Assembly (NCBI GenBank): GCA_947452965.1
Contig: CANGEW010000001.1
Coordinates: 1 to 64,000, forward strand
Length of the DNA stretch: 64,000 nt
Direction of reading: 5' to 3'
From: Chitinophagaceae bacterium
Lineage (GTDB): Bacteria; Bacteroidota; Bacteroidia; Chitinophagales; Chitinophagaceae
The notes under the pieces were generated by a model. The model was not told the DNA's origin. It saw nothing but the letters and a program-made list of their open reading frames with translations, and ran no database searches. A program made the position numbers and the translations under genes. Below are positions 47,107 through 55,518 of this stretch, piece after piece (position 1 is the stretch's first letter; each line of letters starts with the position of its first letter).

Positions 47107-48615
47107 TTAGAATTCTATTTTAGCAAACCCGATTTGATTTTGATATAAAAAAGGAATGATGGTTTGATAATTTCCAATCTGCTTTGCCAATTTGGGCATG
47201 AAATAATATGCTTCTTCCGTATTTTTTATTGCAGGATACCTTTTAATGTCCCCTGTTGGCATTAGACTTTGATTGCTGATGATATTCTTATTGTTTTGAT
47301 TAGCTATGTATAAAAAGAAGAGCTCTGAACCACTGTTCAAAGTTGAAAAAGATAAATAAGTGTCATCATCAACTTCGGATTGTTTTTTGGTAATTACATT
47401 ATTCCATTGAAGATGTAAAGAACTATCAATGCTTACCAACAGTATGTCATTATTAGAATATCGAGTAGTTCTATATTGATTGTAGTTGTCATATCCGCCA
47501 TATGAATAATTATAAGGACTGTTATTGTAATAATTATTATTGGAAAGAGAAAAGCCCATATTCGGATTCATATTCCACTGATTATTGGTGTTTTGACTTT
47601 CTGAATATGCATTTTCAGCAATTAAAACAAAACTTCCATTCTTTTTTAATAATATATTTTTGGGAATCAACTTGTCAATACTATAATTATCTATTTGTGT
47701 ATTTTTTATACTGTTTAGAAATGATTCAGAAAATGTGTTGAAAGCGATTTTTGGGATGTCTAATTTATTAGCGGAAAAAATCATTGTGAATAATCCATCC
47801 AAACTGTTCTTGTTATCTTCATGATAATAACTATTGATCAGATAGTTCTTGTTTAAGTTATCAACTTTAATTAACACATGGTCAATATACTTATTATCTA
47901 GAGGAACGGGTATTCGAAACAAGCTATCAGAATTCTTTTTATGCATAAATATTTCGAGTGAATGATAGTTGTCTGCAAAACGATTTTTGGTTTCTTTTGC
48001 AAAAAGCATATTGCCATCATTGTCTATATATACATCACTTAAAAAGTCTTTGTAAGTATTGTATGAAAAAAATTTATGGATGCTATCAATCACTATTAGC
48101 TGGTTATTAAATAATTTGGCAGTCAATGATAACTCTTTGTTTTTGACAAGTCTTTTATAAATCAACAGCTTGGATTTATCCTCACTATAAGCGACTGCAT
48201 ATATTTTATCATCCGCAAAAAATCCTATTTCCGTACTGTCTAATCTGTTAGGCAAATTGCCTGTAGTGCCACTTAAAGAAACGTGTAAAGCTTCGCAATA
48301 CACAATATGATTACTTTCGTACTGATATACAATTAAAAATCCGGTTTTTACTTTTATAAAACCTATTGTAGAGGCGCTTTCGGGAATGGCGTTCAAGAAC
48401 TCTTTTGAAATCAAGTTCATCGATGCGTCATAAACACTAATTAGACTTTGATGATTTGCTTTTTTATAGATTAATATGTTATCGTCTACTTTTCCTAAAA
48501 TTTCAAACTCTATATTTTTTGAGTCGCCTTTTTCTGGAATGGCATAGGTAATTTTTTGTGCTGAAAGGTGTTGTAAAGTCAACAAGCTGATAAGCATTAT
48601 GATCATTCTCTTCAT
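47107..48615 (-). CDS. Secreted protein of unknown function with Asn/Tyr-rich insert
   Basis: The ATG at 48615 gives a signal peptide, MKRMIIMLISLLTLQHLSAQ, and 502 residues. The body alternates short strands and turns (for example VDDNILIYKKANHQSLISVYDASMNLISKEFLN, KIYAVAYSEDKSKLLIYKRLVKNKELSLTAKLFNN), suggesting a beta-propeller-like periplasmic protein, but no named family is recognised. Around residues 340-385 lies a low-complexity tract, NQWNMNPNMGFSLSNNNYYNNSPYNYSYGGYDNYNQYR, rich in Asn, Tyr, Ser and Gly. It has no T9SS sorting domain and no catalytic motif. It is divergent from the epimerase gene. Confidence 0.72.
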   Translation of the reverse strand: MKRMIIMLISLLTLQHLSAQKITYAIPEKGDSKNIEFEILGKVDDNILIYKKANHQSLISVYDASMNLISKEFLNAIPESASTIGFIKVKTGFLIVYQYESNHIVYCEALHVSLSGTTGNLPNRLDSTEIGFFADDKIYAVAYSEDKSKLLIYKRLVKNKELSLTAKLFNNQLIVIDSIHKFFSYNTYKDFLSDVYIDNDGNMLFAKETKNRFADNYHSLEIFMHKKNSDSLFRIPVPLDNKYIDHVLIKVDNLNKNYLINSYYHEDNKNSLDGLFTMIFSANKLDIPKIAFNTFSESFLNSIKNTQIDNYSIDKLIPKNILLKKNGSFVLIAENAYSESQNTNNQWNMNPNMGFSLSNNNYYNNSPYNYSYGGYDNYNQYRTTRYSNNDILLVSIDSSLHLQWNNVITKKQSEVDDDTYLSFSTLNSGSELFFLYIANQNNKNIISNQSLMPTGDIKRYPAIKNTEEAYYFMPKLAKQIGNYQTIIPFLYQNQIGFAKIEF

Positions 48616-48708
48616 GTAATAATTTATTAACACTTAAATTTACAATAAAACAAAGCTACTTTTACTAGAACTAATTGTATTGTTAATTGTTAGTTTATTT
48701 TATAACTT

Positions 48709-49650
48709 ATGTCAATGCAAACTGTCATTATAACTGGAGGAACTGGATTAGTTGGCAAATCCCTCACCAAATTGCTGGTTGACAAAGGATTTGAAGTGAT
48801 CATCCTTACCAGAAACACCCATAATCAACCCCAATTTCTACACGTTAGCTATGCTCATTGGGATGTAGCTAAACAAAAGATTGATACTGACGCATTAGCA
48901 AAAGCCGATTTTATTATTCATCTGGCGGGGGCGGGAGTGGTTGATAAAAAATGGACAGCTGCATATAAAAACGAAATCGTAACCAGCAGAACCAAAAGCA
49001 GTGAGTTATTGATAAACACTTTAAAAAACAACAATCATAAAGTGCAAGCAATCATCAGCGCCTCTGCCATTGGTTGGTATGGGCCGGATATCATACACGG
49101 AAAACAATTTATTGAAACCGATCCGGCTGACAATAGTTTTTTAGGAAACACCTGTAAAGAATGGGAAGAAAGCATTGAGCCTGCTACCAATTTAGGTATC
49201 AGAGTTTGCAAACTTCGTACAGGCATTGTGTTGAGTAAAAAAGGAGGTGCGTTGGCCGAGTTTATAAAACCTATCAAAATGGGTGTAGCCGCCATTTTGG
49301 GCAATGGCAAACAAATTGTAAGCTGGATACATATCGATGATCTTTGTAGAATGTTTTTATATGCCATTGAAAACAACCAACTTTCTGGAAGTTACAACGC
49401 AGTAGCGCCTATGCCTGTAACCAATAAAAACCTAACACTTACCTTAGCTAAAATAATAAAAGGAAGTTTTTTTATACCCATGTATGTTCCCTCATTGATT
49501 TTGAAAATCATGTTAGGACAAAGAAGTATAGAAGTACTCAAAAGTTGTGATGTTAGCTGTGAAAAAATCAAAGCAACAGGGTTTATTTTTCTATACCCAA
49601 GCATTGAAGCCGCTTTAAAAAATATCACAACTACTTCAAATTCTGCATAA
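48709..49650 (+). CDS. TIGR01777-type NAD(P)-dependent epimerase
   Basis: A 313-residue short-chain dehydrogenase-like protein of the YfcH/TIGR01777 family. The Rossmann motif is VIITGGTGLVGKSLTKLLVDKGFEVIILTR (TGGTGLVG). Other family parts are HLAGAGVVDKKWTAAYKNEIVTSRTKSSELLI, ISASAIGWYGP (catalytic Ser and Tyr region) and VSWIHIDDLCRMFLYAIEN. Its reaction is not established. An alternative start is the ATG at 48715 (MQTVIITGG). Its last 20 bp overlap the end of the convergent S9 peptidase gene. Confidence 0.88.
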   Translation: MSMQTVIITGGTGLVGKSLTKLLVDKGFEVIILTRNTHNQPQFLHVSYAHWDVAKQKIDTDALAKADFIIHLAGAGVVDKKWTAAYKNEIVTSRTKSSELLINTLKNNNHKVQAIISASAIGWYGPDIIHGKQFIETDPADNSFLGNTCKEWEESIEPATNLGIRVCKLRTGIVLSKKGGALAEFIKPIKMGVAAILGNGKQIVSWIHIDDLCRMFLYAIENNQLSGSYNAVAPMPVTNKNLTLTLAKIIKGSFFIPMYVPSLILKIMLGQRSIEVLKSCDVSCEKIKATGFIFLYPSIEAALKNITTTSNSA

Positions 49651-51778
49651 AATAGTCGGTCACTTTTTGATATAAATGAGCCCTGTCTTTTCCCAGCACA
49701 TTATGCTCGTGTCCGGGATAAATCATGTAATCTACCTGAACCCCTTTGTCAACAGCTGCTTTTACCAGGTTTACTGAATGTTGCATGACCACCACATTAT
49801 CCTGCATGCCGTGAATCAACAATAACTTCCCTTTTAAGTTGCCTATTTTTTTGGTAAGATCTGTAGCATCGTATCCTTCTGGATTCTCCTGGGGGCGATC
49901 CATATAGCGTTCGGTGTACATGATTTCGTAGAACTTCCAATTAGTTACCGGACCACCGGCAACAGCCGTTTTAAAAATGCCCGGATGTGTAAGCATAAAA
50001 TCAACCGTCATAAAACCACCATAACTCCAGCCAAATAAGCCCATATTGTTTTTATCGGCGTAAGGCAATGATTGTAAATAATTAATGCCCGACATCAAAT
50101 CTTCCATTTGTTTTTCACCTGCTCTTCTAAAGATGGCTTGTTCAAAATCTTTGCCTCTGTTGGCGCTACCTCTTGTATCTAATGTGAATACTATATAGCC
50201 TCTTTCGGCCATGTACTGAAACCAGTAATCTCCTGCACCGCCGTTCCATGCATTCAAAATCATTTGTGCATGCGGACCACCATACCAATACACTATCACT
50301 GGATATTTTTTTGTGCTGTCAAAATTTACCGGCTTGAACAATCTGCAATACAAATCAGCACCATCTGAATTTTTGATAGTAAAGATATTTAGTTCGCCCT
50401 GGGCATATTTTACCAGCGGATTGTTGGCTTGTAACAAGGTTTTGCTTTTACTTGTTTTTGTTTCAATTAACTGAATGGTTCTTGGATTTTGAGGGGTACT
50501 TGCATTATCAAGAACATAACTACCGTCTTCACTCACTTGTGTATTATGAAGATTATTGCTTTCAGTGATGTTTTTTATTTTACCGGATTTTACATTTACT
50601 TCTGAAAGATTTTTTGATACTGGTGACACTTTCGTAGATACAAAAAACAGATTATCTCCCTTATCATCAAACCCTTTCACTTCAAGCACTTCCCAGTTTC
50701 CTTTAGTGAGTTGCTTTACAAGGGTTCCGTCTGAATTATATAAATACAAATGATTCCACCCGTCTCTTCTGCTTTGCCAAATGAATTGTTGCGGATTGTT
50801 TTTTACAAACAACATAGGTACTAACGGTTCAGCATATTTGCTGTCTGATTCTTCAAACAAAGTTTTCACATAAACACCAGTGGTGGCGTTGTATTGATTT
50901 ACCCAAAAATGATTTTGTTCTCTGTTTACAATTACTATGTAAATAAATTGATCATCAGGACTCCAGGCAATATTGGTCAAAAATTGTTCGGCAGGACCGG
51001 TAGTTTTAACCCAAATCGTTTGCTGTGTAATGGTATTATAAATACCCAGTGTTACATGATGACTCGAATCCCCGGCCATTGGATATTTCACATTATTAAC
51101 AGCAGCAGGTCTTTCTGTCCAGTCGATGATTGGGTAATTAGGAACCATGGTTTGATCCATTCTGTAAAAAGCAAGCAATTTTCCATTATTACTCCAAAAA
51201 GTTCCTTTGGTAATTCCAAACTCGCTTTGATGTACCGTTGACGCATACACGATATTTTCACTGCCATCGTTGGTAACTTGTTTGGTGGTATTGTTTTTTG
51301 AAACGAACAGATTATGATTGTCAACATAAGAAAAAAAGCCATCGTTGCTTTCTTCCAGGTTTTCTTTAGCATTTAGCTCTTTGTTGATAGCAATCTTACA
51401 TTCACCCGAAACTGTATTACAGTAAATTTTTTGTCCTTTAACGGTTGATGTCCAATGATCTTTGAAAAACTGAACAGCAGGCATGGAGGTTACCGTATCA
51501 ATAGACAGTTTACGCAATTGGTTATTGAATTGAGAAAGAGTTACAAAAGTGGATTCTTCTTTTGAAGTAAAAGAGCCTTTCATCCAGGTATCTGCTCCAT
51601 TTACTTTTTTTATGTACACATAATCATTAGTGCCTTTGATAAACTGAAGTTGCTTTAGATTTTCTGGCGCAAGAGTCGTTCTGGCGTTTAACATGGCCTC
51701 TTCCATGGTTAATTGCTGCAGTTGAGCAAAAGAAGAAGTTGCGAGAAACAAAAAGAAGACTAGAAGATATTTTTTCAT
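49631..51778 (-). CDS. Secreted S9 family (dipeptidyl peptidase IV-like) peptidase
   Basis: The ORF track extends upstream through the hairpin repeats to 51964. The real start is the ATG at 51778, giving signal peptide MKKYLLVFFLFLATSSFAQ and 715 residues. The N-terminal half is the DPP IV beta-propeller (PNYPIIDWTERPAAVNNVKYPMAGDSSHHVTLGIYN, DDQFIYIVIVNREQNHFWVNQYNATTG). The C-terminal alpha/beta hydrolase has the nucleophile elbow MGLFGWSYGGFMTVDFML (GWSYGG), the Asp in LLIHGMQDNVVV and His in PGHEHNVLGK. It removes N-terminal dipeptides, usually Xaa-Pro, in the periplasm. It overlaps the convergent epimerase gene by 20 bp. Confidence 0.93.
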   Translation of the reverse strand: MKKYLLVFFLFLATSSFAQLQQLTMEEAMLNARTTLAPENLKQLQFIKGTNDYVYIKKVNGADTWMKGSFTSKEESTFVTLSQFNNQLRKLSIDTVTSMPAVQFFKDHWTSTVKGQKIYCNTVSGECKIAINKELNAKENLEESNDGFFSYVDNHNLFVSKNNTTKQVTNDGSENIVYASTVHQSEFGITKGTFWSNNGKLLAFYRMDQTMVPNYPIIDWTERPAAVNNVKYPMAGDSSHHVTLGIYNTITQQTIWVKTTGPAEQFLTNIAWSPDDQFIYIVIVNREQNHFWVNQYNATTGVYVKTLFEESDSKYAEPLVPMLFVKNNPQQFIWQSRRDGWNHLYLYNSDGTLVKQLTKGNWEVLEVKGFDDKGDNLFFVSTKVSPVSKNLSEVNVKSGKIKNITESNNLHNTQVSEDGSYVLDNASTPQNPRTIQLIETKTSKSKTLLQANNPLVKYAQGELNIFTIKNSDGADLYCRLFKPVNFDSTKKYPVIVYWYGGPHAQMILNAWNGGAGDYWFQYMAERGYIVFTLDTRGSANRGKDFEQAIFRRAGEKQMEDLMSGINYLQSLPYADKNNMGLFGWSYGGFMTVDFMLTHPGIFKTAVAGGPVTNWKFYEIMYTERYMDRPQENPEGYDATDLTKKIGNLKGKLLLIHGMQDNVVVMQHSVNLVKAAVDKGVQVDYMIYPGHEHNVLGKDRAHLYQKVTDYFMQNLK

Positions 51779-51824
51779 GTTGTAAATACTTTTAAATAGA
51801 ATATTTTCAATAAATAAAATCCCA

Positions 51825-52071
51825 CCCTTGTTGGTGGAGAACACCAACAAGGGCCACAAATTACAGAAAATTATATTGATGGAGAACAACTCGAACAAGG
51901 GCCAATCAAAGTGAGTAAATCCAGACCCTTTCTTATTGGTGTATAACACCAACAAGGGCCACAAGGGCAGATGAGAGTGAATAAATTCATCACCACCCTT
52001 ATTGGTATAAGACCTAGAACGACTTAGAATCTAGACCTTCCATGTTGGTGTAAAACACCAAGAATTGCCCA
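51825..52071. repeat. Cluster of REP-like hairpin repeats
   Basis: The first unit, CCCTTGTTGGTG-GAGAA-CACCAACAAGGG (51825-51853), is a perfect 12-bp inverted repeat. AACACCAACAAGGGCCACAA occurs exactly twice (51840-51859 and 51945-51964). A half unit (AACAAGGGCCA, about 51894-51904) lies between them. Further degenerate units follow: CCCTTATTGGTATAA at 51996, and a TTGGTG-TAAAA-CACCAA hairpin at 52045-52061. A spacer, AGTGAGTAAAT / AGTGAATAAAT, also recurs. These look like repetitive extragenic palindromes rather than a CRISPR array. Confidence 0.85.
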
Positions 52072-52134
52072 AAAGCGAAAATATTGAGACTTATAATCTT
52101 TGTAGCTATATAATAAATTGTTACGCGTCAATAT

Positions 52135-52166
52135 TTTGCTTTATGCCCTTATTTGCGGTATTTTTG
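52135..52166 (+). promoter_or_regulatory. metG promoter: TTTG-N20-TATTTTTG
   Basis: TTTG at 52135-52138 and TATTTTTG at 52159-52166 are separated by 20 bp, the best match in the window to the Bacteroidota consensus TTTG-N19/20-TAnnTTTG. The -7 ends only 5 bp before the metG ATG at 52172, predicting a nearly leaderless mRNA. It lies downstream of the ORF-track start at 52118, ruling that start out. Confidence 0.75.
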
Positions 52167-52171
52167 CCAAG

Positions 52172-54295
52172 ATGAATCAGCCTAAAAGATATTTAATTAC
52201 CTCTGCCCTTCCTTATGCTAACGGGCCCAAGCATATTGGCCATTTGGCAGGAGCATATTTGCCTGCAGATATATATGTGCGATATTTACGTGCTCAAAAA
52301 AGAGATGTTGTGTTTGTTTGCGGAAGTGATGAACACGGCGCCGCCATTACCATTCAGGCAATGAAGGAGCAAACCACCCCTAAAGCCATCGTTGATAAAT
52401 ACCATGCTTTGCTGGAAAGCAACATGAACGATTTGGGTATTTCTTTCGACATATACCATCGAACTTCTGCACAAATCCATCACGAAACAGCCCAGGAATT
52501 CTTTACCAAACTCAATAATAACGGCGATTTAGAATTGCAGGAATCTGAACAATATTTTGATGAAGCAGCCAATACTTTTTTGGCCGACAGATACATCACC
52601 GGCACCTGCCCTATTTGTAGTTACGATAAAGCCTATGGCGATCAATGTGAAAAATGCGGTACTTCCTTAAGTCCGGAACAACTCATTCATCCAAAAAGTA
52701 CGTTGAGTGGCAATCCTCCGGCCAAGAAAAAAACCACTCATTGGTATTTGCCTCTTAATAAACATGAGGACTTTTTACGGAAATGGATACTCGAAACACA
52801 TCAGTCCGACTGGAAAACGAATGTGTTGGGTCAATGCAAAAGCTGGATTGATGCCGGCTTACATCCAAGAGCCGTTACCAGAGACTTGGAATGGGGTGTT
52901 AAAGTTCCTTTGGCAGATGCTGAAGGAAAAGTATTGTATGTTTGGTTTGACGCGCCTATTGGCTATATCAGTGCTACCAAACAATGGGCCATTAACAATA
53001 ACAAAGACTGGAAACCTTACTGGGAAGATAAAGAAACCAAACTGATTCATTTCATTGGAAAAGACAACATTGTATTTCACTGTATCATATTCCCTGTAAT
53101 GCTTCAATTGCATGGAAACATTTTACCAGAGAATGTACCCAGCAATGAGTTCATGAATTTGGAAGGCGATAAAATGAGTACAAGCAGAGGCTGGAGTATT
53201 GAAATGGACGAATACATCACCGACTTTGTGAAAAAAGAAAATGGTGGCGATATGATGGTGGATGCACTTAGATATTATTTAACTGCCATCGCACCAGAAA
53301 CCAAAGACAGCGAGTTTACATGGAAAGGATTTCAGGACGCTTTGAACAGCGAACTTGTTTCCATATTCGGGAATTTTGTGAACAGAACATTTGTGTTAAT
53401 GCACAAATTATGCAATGGAAAAGTTCCTGCTTTTCATAATGACATCGCAGATGATGCAGATACAGCTCTGTTAAAAAATATACTTTATACAAAAGAGACT
53501 GTTGAAACAAATATAGAACAGTACAAATTCAGAGATGCATTATTTGAAGTGATTGACCTTTCTCGTAAAGGCAATAAATACATGCAAGACAAAGAGCCGT
53601 GGATTGTTGCCAAGCAGGTAGATGAGAATGGGAAACCCACTGCAGCTGCTCAAAAACAAATAGACAACTGCTTACATCATTGTTTACAACTATGTGCCAA
53701 TCTGGCTGTGTTAATTAATCCATTCCTTCCGCTTACCGCAAAAAAAATGTGTTACATGATGAAGGTGGTAGACAAAATACTGGAATGGGAAAATGCCGGA
53801 AAATCAAATCTCTTAAGCATTGGCTATTCATTAAGAGCACCTGAATTGTTATTCAGAAAACTGGAAGACGAGGAAGTGAAACAACAAATTGAAAAACTAC
53901 AAGCAAAAAGTAAAAAACTGATGGAAAATACTACGCCAGCTGCTGAACCAACTGTAAAAACTGTTGTATCAAAAGAAGAAATTCAGTTTGATGATTTTGC
54001 AAAAATTGATTTAAAAACAGGCACCATCGTTGCAGCCGAAAAAGTAGAAAAGGCTGACAAACTATTGAAACTATTAGTTGATTTAGGTTCCGAACAAAGA
54101 AGCATTGTTAGTGGTATTGCACTACACTTTCAACCCGAAAATATTATTGGGCAAAAAGTTGTAGTTGTGACCAACTTAGCCCCCAGAAAAATGAGAGGTA
54201 TTGAAAGCAACGGTATGATCTTAATGGCTGAAAATAACAATGGGAAATTATGCTTCGTGAGCAGTGATGTGGTGAACGGAAGCAATGTGAGTTAA
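52172..54295 (+). CDS. metG: Methionyl-tRNA synthetase with C-terminal tRNA-binding domain
   Basis: A class I synthetase that charges initiator and elongator tRNA-Met. The start is the ATG at 52172 (MNQPKRYLITSALPYANGPKHIGHLAGAYLPADIYVRYLRA), with HIGH at residues 21-24. A zinc knuckle follows (CPICSYDKAYGDQCEKCGTSL), then KMSTS in EGDKMSTSRGW. The anticodon-binding helical domain is in the middle. The last 110 residues (DDFAKIDLKTGTIVAAEKVEKADKLLKLLVDLG...SNGMILMAEN) are an EMAP/Trbp111-type tRNA-binding OB domain. 707 residues in total, a dimeric long-form MetG. It ends 14 bp before an LD-carboxypeptidase gene. Confidence 0.97.
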   Translation: MNQPKRYLITSALPYANGPKHIGHLAGAYLPADIYVRYLRAQKRDVVFVCGSDEHGAAITIQAMKEQTTPKAIVDKYHALLESNMNDLGISFDIYHRTSAQIHHETAQEFFTKLNNNGDLELQESEQYFDEAANTFLADRYITGTCPICSYDKAYGDQCEKCGTSLSPEQLIHPKSTLSGNPPAKKKTTHWYLPLNKHEDFLRKWILETHQSDWKTNVLGQCKSWIDAGLHPRAVTRDLEWGVKVPLADAEGKVLYVWFDAPIGYISATKQWAINNNKDWKPYWEDKETKLIHFIGKDNIVFHCIIFPVMLQLHGNILPENVPSNEFMNLEGDKMSTSRGWSIEMDEYITDFVKKENGGDMMVDALRYYLTAIAPETKDSEFTWKGFQDALNSELVSIFGNFVNRTFVLMHKLCNGKVPAFHNDIADDADTALLKNILYTKETVETNIEQYKFRDALFEVIDLSRKGNKYMQDKEPWIVAKQVDENGKPTAAAQKQIDNCLHHCLQLCANLAVLINPFLPLTAKKMCYMMKVVDKILEWENAGKSNLLSIGYSLRAPELLFRKLEDEEVKQQIEKLQAKSKKLMENTTPAAEPTVKTVVSKEEIQFDDFAKIDLKTGTIVAAEKVEKADKLLKLLVDLGSEQRSIVSGIALHFQPENIIGQKVVVVTNLAPRKMRGIESNGMILMAENNNGKLCFVSSDVVNGSNVS

Positions 54296-54309
54296 TTTTT
54301 TTTACACTG

Positions 54310-55212
54310 ATGATTACAATCCCTCCATACTTACAACGTGGCAACACGATTGGCATTACTTGTCCTGCTGGATATATGCCCAAACAAAAAGCCGATGCTT
54401 GTATCGCAACATTACAAGAATGGGGCTTTGAGGTAATGGTAGGTAAAACTGTGGGCAGCGCTTCTAAAAATTATTTCAGTGGTACCGATGAGGAGAGAGC
54501 CAATGAATTGCAAGCTATGTTAGACGACAAAAACATTCATGCAATTTTATTTGGCAGAGGAGGATATGGAATGAGTCAAATTATTGATCGATTGGATTTT
54601 AAAAAATTTAAAAAAAATCCAAAATGGTTAATTGGATTCAGCGATATAACTGTATTACATACTCATATATTCAGTAATTATAAAATTGTCACACTTCATG
54701 CTCCAATGGTAGGCGCTTTTAATCAAAAGAGTATTTATATTGATCATTTACACAACGCATTATTAGGCAAAAAAGCTCATTACAGTTTTCCATTACATCC
54801 CAACAACCAATTAGGAAGCAACAAAGGAATATTATTAGGAGGTAATCTTACTTTGTTGGCAAATGTGATTGGCACGCCCTCAGACTACTCAACCAAAGGA
54901 AAGATTTTATTCATTGAAGACATAGGAGAATATTTGTATAGCATTGACAGATTATTAATGCAATTGAAAAGAGCAGGCAAATTAAAGAGCCTAGCAGGAT
55001 TAATTGTAGGAGGTTTTACTGACATGAAAGATACTGAAAGACCTTATGGCAAGAAGGTGCAAGACATTATTAAAGAAATAGTTCAGGAATACAAATACCC
55101 AATTTGTTATAATTGTCCGATCAGTCATAATAAAGAAAACGTAGCAGTAAAAATTGGTATTACCTATGAACTGAAAGTGACCAAGAGTAAAGTTTCTCTA
55201 AAAGAAATATAA
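54310..55212 (+). CDS. LD-carboxypeptidase (S66 family)
   Basis: A 300-residue cytoplasmic serine peptidase of the LdcA/MccF family that trims the terminal D-Ala from muropeptide tetrapeptides in cell-wall recycling. The family start PYLQRGNTIGITCPAGYMPKQKADACIATLQEWGFEVMVG is followed by AILFGRGGYGMSQIIDRLDF and the nucleophile-containing GFSDITVLH. The later GGNLTLLANVIGTPSDYSTKGKILFIEDIGEYLYSIDRLLMQLKRAG contains the catalytic Glu, and the C-terminal His lies in CPISHNKENVAVKIG. Related MccF proteins hydrolyse microcin C; recycling is more likely here. It lies 14 bp after metG, probably cotranscribed. Confidence 0.92.
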   Translation: MITIPPYLQRGNTIGITCPAGYMPKQKADACIATLQEWGFEVMVGKTVGSASKNYFSGTDEERANELQAMLDDKNIHAILFGRGGYGMSQIIDRLDFKKFKKNPKWLIGFSDITVLHTHIFSNYKIVTLHAPMVGAFNQKSIYIDHLHNALLGKKAHYSFPLHPNNQLGSNKGILLGGNLTLLANVIGTPSDYSTKGKILFIEDIGEYLYSIDRLLMQLKRAGKLKSLAGLIVGGFTDMKDTERPYGKKVQDIIKEIVQEYKYPICYNCPISHNKENVAVKIGITYELKVTKSKVSLKEI

Positions 55213-55215
55213 CAA

Positions 55216-55518
55216 TTAACTAGACGCTTTTTTCCAAGCATCCATTCCTCCTTGCAGATTTATCAAATTAGAAAATTGAAGCCGTTCTTGTAAACGTTGA
55301 ATGGCAATTTGGCTTCGGATTCCTTTTTGACAATAGAATACGACAGGAATATCTCTTTGAATCTTTGAAGCTTTTTCAAAAATTTGCTGTAATGGAATAT
55401 GATCTCCTCCTATATGAAAAGCTTCTCTTTCAAAAAATTCTCTTACATCAATCAACTGAAGCGTTTCATGTTGTTTGATTTTTTGCTGAAGTTCGACTGG
55501 TGTAATGGAATGAATCAT
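55216..55518 (-). CDS. Single-domain rhodanese-like protein
   Basis: A 100-residue rhodanese-fold protein. The family motif LQLIDVREFFEREAFHIGGDHIPLQQI is followed by the active-site loop VVFYCQKGIRSQIA, whose Cys would carry the persulfide. It probably transfers or carries sulfane sulfur in the cytoplasm. The start at 55518 follows the stop of the upstream kup gene directly (end at 55519), so the two are tightly coupled. It is convergent with the LD-carboxypeptidase gene (3 bp between the ends). Confidence 0.9.
   Translation of the reverse strand: MIHSITPVELQQKIKQHETLQLIDVREFFEREAFHIGGDHIPLQQIFEKASKIQRDIPVVFYCQKGIRSQIAIQRLQERLQFSNLINLQGGMDAWKKASS

Larger units (their letters stand above)
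51779..52171. other. Divergent intergenic region between the S9 peptidase gene and metG
   Basis: 393 bp without a true gene. Almost half is a cluster of imperfect hairpin repeats (listed separately). The metG promoter occupies the right edge. The ORF-track extension of the S9 gene here (repeated WPLLVLYTNK / WPLLVFSTNK) is a translation of the repeats and not protein. Confidence 0.8.

Noticed and set aside
50894-51241. 115-residue plus-strand ORF opposite the S9 peptidase
   Set aside because: Antisense shadow of the beta-propeller coding region, no start context or similarity recognised.
51779-51964. N-terminal extension of the S9 peptidase with repeated WPLLVLYTNK / WPLLVFSTNK
   Set aside because: It is a translation of the hairpin repeats. 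A signal peptide starts cleanly at 51778.
51825-52071. Possible CRISPR array
   Set aside because: Units are palindromic, degenerate and unevenly spaced, without regular unique spacers, and no cas gene is present.
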